DNA from: JAADHX01 sp964569385
GTDB taxonomy: Bacteria > Actinomycetota > Acidimicrobiia > Acidimicrobiales > Poriferisodalaceae
Reading direction: 5' to 3'
Assembly (NCBI GenBank): GCA_964569385.1
Contig: CAZMUM010000070.1
Span: 1 to 10,197, forward strand
Length of the DNA stretch: 10,197 bases
Under the pieces are notes generated by a model. The model saw only the letters and a program-made list of their open reading frames with translations. It was not told the origin of the DNA and searched no databases. Position 1 is the first letter of the stretch, and every line of letters starts with the position of its first letter. This document shows, in pieces, positions 6,297 to 10,197 of this stretch. The position numbers and the translations under genes are program-made.

Positions 6297-7307
6297 TCAT
6301 GGCTTGTCCGCTTTCGCGTTCTGCGAAGCCGCCTGGATGTCGAGGGCTAGACGGGTTGCTCGCAGGACCTGGCTGGTGGTCAGCTGTGAAGACGTCGTGA
6401 TGCCCCCGATATCGCTGAGGAAGGCATCAAGGTAGCCGCCACTTCGGTCGGCCGTTGCCGGAATGACACTCGGGGTCGGTTCGCCATCGAGGTACACGGT
6501 TACGGCATCAGCGGTGACCGTTGTCGCAGCCACTCCGAGCGTGCCCCAGATACTGATGCGCCAATAGAGCGGGAACGCCCAATCGAACGAGTCCGGCGAA
6601 ATATACGAAAGATCGCAGATGACACCAGCACCGCTATCGAGCGACAGCATCGCCTGACCACACTGCTCGAAGCCGGGGTGTTGCGGCACCGTGGCATTCC
6701 ACGTCCTGGCAGCAACAACCCGATCAATCTCGCTGCCGGTGATCCACTCGATGATGTCCGCTGCGTGAACCGCTATATCGTTGAACAGACCGCCGTACAG
6801 CTCCGGCTTGTAGTACCACTCAGGCCGCTCCCCGAACTTCAGCGGGTGCTGCGCACCGATATTCATCGAGTGAACCTCGCCAATCTGACCAGATCGGATC
6901 ACCTCACGAAGCGTCCCGATAACGCCCCTGTCACGGAGGTCGAGCATGCAACCAACTCTGAGGTCTCGCTCAGCCGCCATCTCCCAGATTCGATTAAGGT
7001 CATCGAGCGTCGTGCACAACGGTTTGTCGGACAGGACATGACGGCCCGCTGCGAGCGCAGCCCGAACGAGCGGGCCCCGCCGCCCGAAGATATCGCCGAT
7101 AGCGATCACATCACACTCGACATCCGCTATCAGCTCTGCGTTCGAAAGGTGAGTCACCTCGATGCCCCGAGCCGCCAACAAAACTCGCATCTCCGAATCC
7201 TCCTCGGAACAAGCGACAATCTCGACCCCCGCCCGGTTCCGACAATGCTCATACAGATCGAGCATGTGCCAATGCCGAAACCCCGCGACCGCGATCTTCA
7301 GAGTCAT
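6297..7307 (-). CDS. Gfo/Idh/MocA-family NAD(P)-dependent oxidoreductase
   Basis: The 336-residue product has the two-domain layout of the Gfo/Idh/MocA family, cytoplasmic enzymes that oxidise or reduce sugars and cyclitols with NAD(P). The Rossmann N-terminus is LKIAVAGFRHWHM (3-15), a variant of the usual glycine-rich loop. SDKPL (93-97) carries the catalytic-type Lys95, and NDIAVHAADIIEW (176-188) carries the Asp177/His181 pair of the second domain. The start is the ATG at 7305-7307 with GAGG six bases upstream. The frame extends a further 73 codons upstream, but that stretch is not protein-like. It is first in the xylA-xylB-transporter run, so a xylose-related or oligosaccharide-derived substrate is likely. 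The exact reaction cannot be read from the sequence. Confidence 0.88.
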   Translation of the reverse strand: MTLKIAVAGFRHWHMLDLYEHCRNRAGVEIVACSEEDSEMRVLLAARGIEVTHLSNAELIADVECDVIAIGDIFGRRGPLVRAALAAGRHVLSDKPLCTTLDDLNRIWEMAAERDLRVGCMLDLRDRGVIGTLREVIRSGQIGEVHSMNIGAQHPLKFGERPEWYYKPELYGGLFNDIAVHAADIIEWITGSEIDRVVAARTWNATVPQHPGFEQCGQAMLSLDSGAGVICDLSYISPDSFDWAFPLYWRISIWGTLGVAATTVTADAVTVYLDGEPTPSVIPATADRSGGYLDAFLSDIGGITTSSQLTTSQVLRATRLALDIQAASQNAKADKP

Positions 7308-7564
7308 CCGCGACCTCGCTGGACACTTGACGGAACCTGTCGGAAAGATGTGAAAGTGACCATGTGTTCGACAGACTCTAATAGCTGGATCGGATGCTAA
7401 TCGGCGCCAGCGCCACGGCAAGGACAAGACCCCGGGTGTACTCTGACCTCGAGGGCTGCCTTCGCGGACGCTCCGAGTCGCGAGGGCTCTGGCCTGTTCT
7501 CCGATGACCTGACCACTGGGCGCCAATCGAACCCGGCATCAACCCCTCATTCGCCCCGGCTGCG
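7308..7564. other. Upstream region of the pentose cassette, no gene seen
   Basis: These 257 bp separate the oxidoreductase start from the 3' end of the acetyltransferase gene, which is on the same strand. The promoter for the pentose cassette is expected here. I see a widely spaced 6-bp inverted repeat, CTGTCG (7337-7342) and CGACAG (7369-7374), and a GTGAAAGTGAC stretch at 7350-7360, but no clear operator or sigma-70 promoter. Short open frames on both strands lack a ribosome site and protein-like composition. I found no terminator for the acetyltransferase gene. Confidence 0.4.
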
Positions 7565-7972
7565 CTATCGCTCGGTGTCAGGTTTCGAGATGAGGTCGGC
7601 CCCGACGATGTCGACGAAGGCATGTACGCACGCACCTTCTAGCTGTGACACGTCTTTGAATCCGACCGACCTGTAGAGCCGATGTTGATGCGCCGCGTTG
7701 TCGGTCAGCAGAACGCGCTGGCGCACGTGCGCGAATCGTTCAAGGCAGTTCTCGAGCAGCCGACGGCCAATCCCCTGTCGCTGATAGGCCGGATCGACCA
7801 CTACGTCTTGCACGTAGAGAATCGAGACATCGTCGCTTAGGGCGCGCGCAACGCCGACGAGTTCGCTTCGATTGCGTGCCGTCACGACAAATGATGAGTT
7901 GGCGAACGCTTTCGCGAGGCGGGCCGCATCGTCTGAGTACTCGTACCATCCGACACTGTCGTATAGCTGCAC
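7565..7972 (-). CDS. GNAT-family N-acetyltransferase, N-terminus uncertain
   Basis: GNAT enzymes transfer an acetyl group from acetyl-CoA to an amine; the acceptor here is unknown. The core is clear: SSFVVTARNRSELVGVARAL, then a strand with YVQDVVVDPAYQ and the acetyl-CoA loop QRQGIGRRLL, and near the C-terminus LYRSVGF. LYDSVGW near the N-terminus is also typical of this small subgroup of about 135-150 residues. The first standard in-frame start that keeps this motif is GTG at 7972, giving 135 residues, but it has no Shine-Dalgarno sequence. The family-like sequence seems to begin slightly earlier (IQNAIELVQ), where no ATG, GTG or nearby TTG exists. An ATG at 8013 lies in another frame. The frame also runs on through the tRNA fragment to 8203, which cannot be coding. 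Either an unusual start or a small frameshift is present. Confidence 0.75.
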   Translation of the reverse strand: MQLYDSVGWYEYSDDAARLAKAFANSSFVVTARNRSELVGVARALSDDVSILYVQDVVVDPAYQRQGIGRRLLENCLERFAHVRQRVLLTDNAAHQHRLYRSVGFKDVSQLEGACVHAFVDIVGADLISKPDTER

Positions 7973-8118
7973 CAGTTCGATTGCATTTTGAATCTGGCCT
8001 CTTTGAACTCCATGGCTAGATCGTGTTCCTAGCCTCGATCTCAGACACAAACACAGTTGGCCGTAGGCGCGAAAACCGGCCGGCCGCGCTATCGCGTGCC
8101 GACGACTAAGGCTTTTCT

Positions 8119-8169
8119 TGGTGGAGATGACCGGATTTGAACCGACGACCCCCTCGTTGCGAACGATGA
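8119..8169 (-). tRNA. 3' half of a tRNA, best read as tRNA-Ala(CGC); likely attachment site
   Basis: Read on the minus strand, the fragment has tRNA parts with exact standard lengths: a 7-base anticodon loop TTCGCAA (anticodon CGC), a 5-base stem strand CGAGG, a 5-base variable loop, T stem GTCGG, T loop TTCAAAT, T stem CCGGT, acceptor strand CATCTCC, discriminator A and encoded CCA (8119-8121). U70 and A73 fit alanine identity. The 5' half is absent: the sequence above 8170 has no D arm and no GGRGATG acceptor strand. The preceding bases CATCG pair with four of the five positions of the anticodon stem. A tRNA 3' fragment next to phage genes is what remains at one end after integration into a tRNA gene. 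The 3' end of tmRNA, which mimics tRNA-Ala, is the main alternative. Confidence 0.72.
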
Positions 8170-8246
8170 CGGGACGTATCTGGGTGCCTTGGTGAGTGAG
8201 CAAACCCTTATATCTATTGCCCTTGCCTACGTTGGGTTGTCGTGGG

Positions 8247-8263
8247 CTTTGGGAGACTTTGGG
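8247..8263. repeat. Direct repeat CTTTGGG, 10-bp period
   Basis: CTTTGGG occurs at 8247-8253 and 8257-8263, one helical turn apart. Two short direct repeats in helical phase near a tRNA-type attachment core resemble arm-type integrase binding sites, but nothing in the window identifies the integrase. Confidence 0.45.
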
Positions 8264-8278
8264 CAGTTCTCATCAGAT

Positions 8279-8299
8279 TGCCCCCTAAGTGCCCCCTAA
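8279..8299. repeat. Direct repeat TGCCCCCTAA, 11-bp period
   Basis: TGCCCCCTAA occurs at 8279-8288 and 8290-8299 with no mismatch and one base between copies. The spacing is again close to one helical turn. A candidate arm-type integrase or excisionase site, by position and form only. Confidence 0.55.
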
Positions 8300-8331
8300 T
8301 CGTTTCCACAACCTTGGGGTTGCACTCCAGT

Positions 8332-8380
8332 CGGGTAGGCATCAGGCACCATCTAGGACCTGAAGTCGAATCCCTACCCG
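8332..8380. other. Nested inverted repeat, possible structured RNA or terminator
   Basis: CGGGTAGG (8332-8339) pairs perfectly with CCTACCCG (8373-8380), and inside it TCAGG (8342-8346) pairs with CCTGA (8359-8363). The result is a two-stem structure 49 bases long. It lies downstream of the capsid gene on the minus strand. There is no T-tract after it, so a classical intrinsic terminator is not supported; a protein-binding structure or an att-associated element is equally possible. Confidence 0.4.
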
Positions 8381-8463
8381 GCTGGTGTGCGTGGTGGCCT
8401 GCGGTGAACCGGCCCTAGAGCCGATGCGACCACACCGCGGGGCACCGTTCTAAGGCTCGCACG

Positions 8464-8485
8464 GCACCTGGCTTACCAGTGGTGC
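8464..8485 (-). terminator. Bulged hairpin just after the capsid gene
   Basis: GCACCTGG and CCAGTGGTGC pair as eight base pairs with a two-base bulge and the loop CTTA. The structure begins 19 bp after the capsid stop codon on the minus strand. It lacks a T-tract, so it is only a weak terminator candidate. Confidence 0.3.
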
Positions 8486-8504
8486 GGTGAGAGCATCAGA
8501 GGGG

Positions 8505-9407
8505 TTAGACGGGCGTGATTTCGTCCATGATGACAATGCCGGTCGGGTTGAGTGCTGCGATGTCGAATCGTGCGGTCACTCTGAGTCCGAGCTCATCGGT
8601 AGCTGCGTACGTTTCGGTGAGTACCTCGACCGAGGCGGTCTTGTCGACCGCAACGACGACTTGGGCCATGTCGGCGAGCACGATCTTCGACTCGTCGGTG
8701 CCTGCACCGCCATTGATCGCGATTTGGGTGGACGTGTAGACGGGGTGGCCTAGAAGCTGGTAGCGGCCACCCTCGCGAGGATCAGGGTGGACAATGTATT
8801 GGCCGTTGGCTTTGAGCTTGCGTAACGCCACGAGGTCTCGTGGTGCCATGAACCATGCCGCGGTCGACGTTTGGGCGTTGGCTTCGAGCAGGTTCAGCTC
8901 AGCGTCGTGTAGGTCATCGACATCGACCACGCCAACGCCGGCCATTGTCGTGATGCCAGCCATAGCCGTGAGGCCCTTGATCGTGTCAGACGCGCCGTCA
9001 CCGGCGAGCAGGGCAGCATCGAGGTACAGGCCGACTCTGGTGGTGAGAGCCCTACCGATATTCTCCAAGACCGATACGACTGAGTGTCGAACGATCTCGT
9101 TCGAGAGCCGATGTATGACCTTGAGTGACTTGAGTGACGTTGGCATGAGCACCACCGAGCCATAGGTGATGTCTTCTTCGTTGATGGCCACATGCTCCGC
9201 CCGCCAAGGATCTGACAGGGCTAGGGCGTCGATCTTGGGGATACGTAGAGGCGCTCCCCCATCGCTCGACATGATGTTGCCGCTAGCGAGGTTGTCGAGT
9301 GCTGCGAGGACTACCGAGCTGGCCTGTAGCGGTTCGAGTAGGACCTGTTGAACTTGTTCGGTTGTGAGTGCGCCGCCAACAGCGGCAGATGAGTAGCCAG
9401 TAGGCAT
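8505..9407 (-). CDS. HK97-like phage major capsid protein
   Basis: The 300-residue product would form the capsid shell of a tailed-phage head. It has the order expected of the Phage_capsid family: a short helical N-terminus, an extended loop region about 50-90 (RIPKIDALALSDPWRAEH, then EEDITYGSVVLMP), a spine-helix segment LSNEIVRHSVVSVLENIGRAL (about 101-121), LLAGDGASDTIKGL (about 133-146), and a C-terminal axial domain ending TARFDIAALNPTGIVIM. It is short because the roughly 100-residue N-terminal scaffold domain found in HK97 itself is missing, so no maturation protease may be needed. The ATG at 9405-9407 has AGGAG six bases upstream. It is the last gene before the tRNA-type attachment site and follows the small terminase by 136 bp. 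Confidence 0.88.
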   Translation of the reverse strand: MPTGYSSAAVGGALTTEQVQQVLLEPLQASSVVLAALDNLASGNIMSSDGGAPLRIPKIDALALSDPWRAEHVAINEEDITYGSVVLMPTSLKSLKVIHRLSNEIVRHSVVSVLENIGRALTTRVGLYLDAALLAGDGASDTIKGLTAMAGITTMAGVGVVDVDDLHDAELNLLEANAQTSTAAWFMAPRDLVALRKLKANGQYIVHPDPREGGRYQLLGHPVYTSTQIAINGGAGTDESKIVLADMAQVVVAVDKTASVEVLTETYAATDELGLRVTARFDIAALNPTGIVIMDEITPV

Positions 9408-9413
9408 GAGAGG

Positions 9414-9418
9414 CTCCT
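9414..9418 (-). promoter_or_regulatory. Ribosome binding site of the capsid gene
   Basis: AGGAG on the minus strand with six bases to the ATG at 9407 supports the chosen start. The rest of the 136-bp gap to the small terminase gene (9419-9543) shows no gene; it could hold a separate capsid promoter, but I see no clear elements. Confidence 0.7.
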
Positions 9419-9543
9419 GAGAGGTGAGAACGTTTGATGTTCTGTCTCGTCTGGTCCTGCCAGCACGAGCGGGTCGCCTCCAGGGCGGGGCGAGTAATCG
9501 GGTTAGGCGCCAGGCCTAGTGTCCGATCGGCTCACTCGTCACC

Positions 9544-9984
9544 CTAGCCCGCCTCACCGCTGTTGAGGTCGATGTCTGACAGGTCGACAGCGCGAAGGTT
9601 CCGACGGTTACGGCTCGTCTGTCTGACCGGCGCAGGCTTGTCGTCGACGATCGTCCACTGCAACGCTCTGAGCCCAGTCGGAGACAGACCAAGATCGCGT
9701 TCCATGGTACGAAGCTCGACAGCGGCCTTATCGGTCGGCTCAACACCGTTCACAGCCGATATCTGGCAGTAACGGGCCACGAGACGACCGCAGCCAAGCT
9801 CCTGCCAAGCCACAGCCTGCGGAGTGCGCCACAACGCCCGCCAAATATCGGTAGCAGCGGCACTCAGAACCATCCCGACCGGCACAGTTGGTGCCCGGCC
9901 CTTACGACCGCCAGCCGGCAACACCATGCGCCCAGCATTAGCCGCATTCCGGCGCACAGGGTTCGTTTTAGGTAGTGGAGGCAT
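9544..9984 (-). CDS. Phage terminase small subunit, P27-like
   Basis: Small terminases bind the packaging site on phage DNA and hand it to the large subunit. The 146-residue product has a basic, low-complexity N-terminus (KTNPVRRNAANAGRMVLPAGGRKG, about 6-29) leading into PTVPVG. Then comes the Trp-rich segment DIWRALWRTPQAVAW (46-60), a GCGRLVARYCQI helix (65-76), and an RTMERDLGLSPTGLRALQW segment (92-110) typical of actinobacterial P27-family proteins. The C-terminal tail (about 125-146) is hydrophilic and acidic. A GAGGG lies about seven bases before the ATG, which also overlaps the stop of a short upstream frame as TGATG. Family assignment is from motif recognition and is less certain than the capsid. 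No large terminase follows it, which is unusual for a complete phage. Confidence 0.75.
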   Translation of the reverse strand: MPPLPKTNPVRRNAANAGRMVLPAGGRKGRAPTVPVGMVLSAAATDIWRALWRTPQAVAWQELGCGRLVARYCQISAVNGVEPTDKAAVELRTMERDLGLSPTGLRALQWTIVDDKPAPVRQTSRNRRNLRAVDLSDIDLNSGEAG

Positions 9985-10100
9985 CAGGTTTCCCTCTCAG
10001 AGACACACATTTGAGATCCGTACAGACTGCGACGTGCAGCCCCCTTAGACCCCTGAGGTAGTGGGGTTAGTGGTTGTACCCCACCGTTGTGGTTGTTCAT
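9984..10100 (-). CDS. Possible 38-residue gene coupled to the small terminase
   Basis: The frame from ATG 10100 to TGA 9984-9986 encodes 38 residues, beginning MNNHNGGVQPLTPLPQGS and continuing as a basic stretch (KGAARRSLYG). Its start overlaps the stop of the frame upstream by four bases (ATGA) and its stop overlaps the terminase start as TGATG. Two tight overlaps in a row are the main support. Codon use is not strongly biased, no family is recognised, and a leader peptide or chance frame is possible. Confidence 0.42.
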   Translation of the reverse strand: MNNHNGGVQPLTPLPQGSKGAARRSLYGSQMCVSERET

Positions 10101-10197
10101 GTCGGGTTGCCAGTGGTAAGCGGTCGGTTGTTGGCCCACTCGTCGAGAGTTTGGGGCTCTGGAGTGACGTTCTGGTTGTTCGTTGTGCCTGTGAGCA
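10097..10197 (-). CDS. C-terminal end of an unknown element gene, 5' end outside window
   Basis: The frame is open from the right edge to TGA at 10097-10099 and encodes at least 32 residues, including TPEPQTLDEWANNRPL. The sequence is hydrophilic, rich in Asn, Thr and Pro, with no membrane segment. Third codon positions are GC-biased, which favours coding. It overlaps the start of the 38-residue frame by four bases, so it may be the first visible gene of a terminase-capsid transcript. No family can be named from so short a piece. Confidence 0.45.
   Translation of the reverse strand, partial: LTGTTNNQNVTPEPQTLDEWANNRPLTTGNPT

Larger units (their letters stand above)
8170..8504. other. Non-coding, repeat-rich end of the element
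   Basis: There is no convincing gene in these 335 bp. The stretch holds two sets of short direct repeats (8247-8263 and 8279-8299) and several inverted repeats: CAACC/GGTTG at 8309-8322, a nested hairpin at 8332-8380 and a bulged hairpin at 8464-8485. Position between the attachment site and the first element gene fits an arm of a phage attachment site, and the last hairpin could end capsid transcription. Confidence 0.5.
8119..10197. mobile_element. End of an integrated phage-derived element, continuing past the right edge
   Basis: The element begins at the tRNA 3' fragment and contains an HK97-like capsid gene and a P27-like small terminase gene, both on the minus strand, plus two further short frames. 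The layout places chromosomal genes on the 3' side of the tRNA fragment and phage genes on its 5' side, as expected for the end distal to the restored tRNA. The intact tRNA and probably the integrase should lie at the other end, outside the window. No tail, portal, protease or large terminase gene is seen in this part, so the element may be a remnant or a capsid-encoding satellite. Confidence 0.75.

Noticed and set aside
7337..7374. CTGTCG/CGACAG inverted repeat upstream of the pentose cassette as a regulator site
   Set aside because: Only 6 bp per arm with a 26-bp spacer; expected by chance at this GC content.
6678..7400. 240-residue plus-strand open frame
   Set aside because: Antisense to the oxidoreductase gene, which has clear family motifs; no recognisable domain in the plus-strand product.
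7378..7635. 85-residue minus-strand open frame
   Set aside because: Overlaps the acetyltransferase 3' end in another frame, is rich in Ser, Arg and Pro, and has no ribosome site; probably a high-GC chance frame.
8170..8195. 5' half of a complete tRNA upstream of the 3' fragment
   Set aside because: No D arm and no acceptor strand complementary to CATCTCC at the right distance.
7973..8203. N-terminal extension of the acetyltransferase frame up to 8203
   Set aside because: It reads through the tRNA 3' fragment (giving the EGVVGSNP-type peptide typical of translated tRNA sequence) and is not like the enzyme family.
1..10197. CRISPR arrays, rRNA genes and insertion sequences
   Set aside because: No regularly spaced repeats, rRNA signatures or transposase-like frames were found on either strand.

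Overview
The window looks like a high-GC actinobacterial chromosome. The class II xylose isomerase, the actinobacterial-type xylulokinase N-terminus and the actinophage-like P27 small terminase all fit Actinomycetota. Acidimicrobiia is my guess, at low confidence. Nearly every gene is on the minus strand, often with overlapping stop and start codons.

Region 1 (1-393, plus strand): the 3' end of a gene entering from the left, ending in a membrane helix and carrying a 17-bp tandem duplication at the window edge, followed by a possible 42-residue single-pass membrane peptide. Both converge on the minus-strand genes.

Region 2 (448-2469, minus strand): a copper/cytochrome oxidase assembly set. 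A Sco-type lipoprotein (CuA delivery) overlaps ctaG (caa3-type oxidase assembly) by one base. A small Cys-rich protein of unknown function follows.

Region 3 (2508-7307, minus strand): a pentose cassette in the order Gfo/Idh/MocA oxidoreductase, xylA, xylB, DMT/EamA transporter. xylA/xylB and xylB/transporter overlap and are probably translationally coupled. XylA converts xylose to xylulose and XylB phosphorylates it for the pentose phosphate pathway. The transporter may carry the sugar and the oxidoreductase may act on a related sugar. No local regulator or ABC transporter is visible. Only 38 bp separate this cassette from the Sco gene.

Region 4 (7308-8118): an upstream region with no gene, then a GNAT acetyltransferase with an unclear start.

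Region 5 (8119-10197): the end of an integrated phage-derived element. Its boundary is a 3' half of a tRNA, best read as tRNA-Ala(CGC), with exact canonical spacing from anticodon loop to CCA and no 5' half. That is the expected scar of integration into a tRNA gene. Inside it come about 335 bp of repeats and hairpins, a short HK97-like major capsid protein, a P27-like small terminase, a possible 38-residue gene and a gene running off the right edge. The capsid gene is the last gene before the attachment site, and no portal, protease, large terminase or tail gene lies next to it. This suggests either a decayed prophage or a small capsid-encoding phage satellite. The latter is the most interesting possibility in the window.
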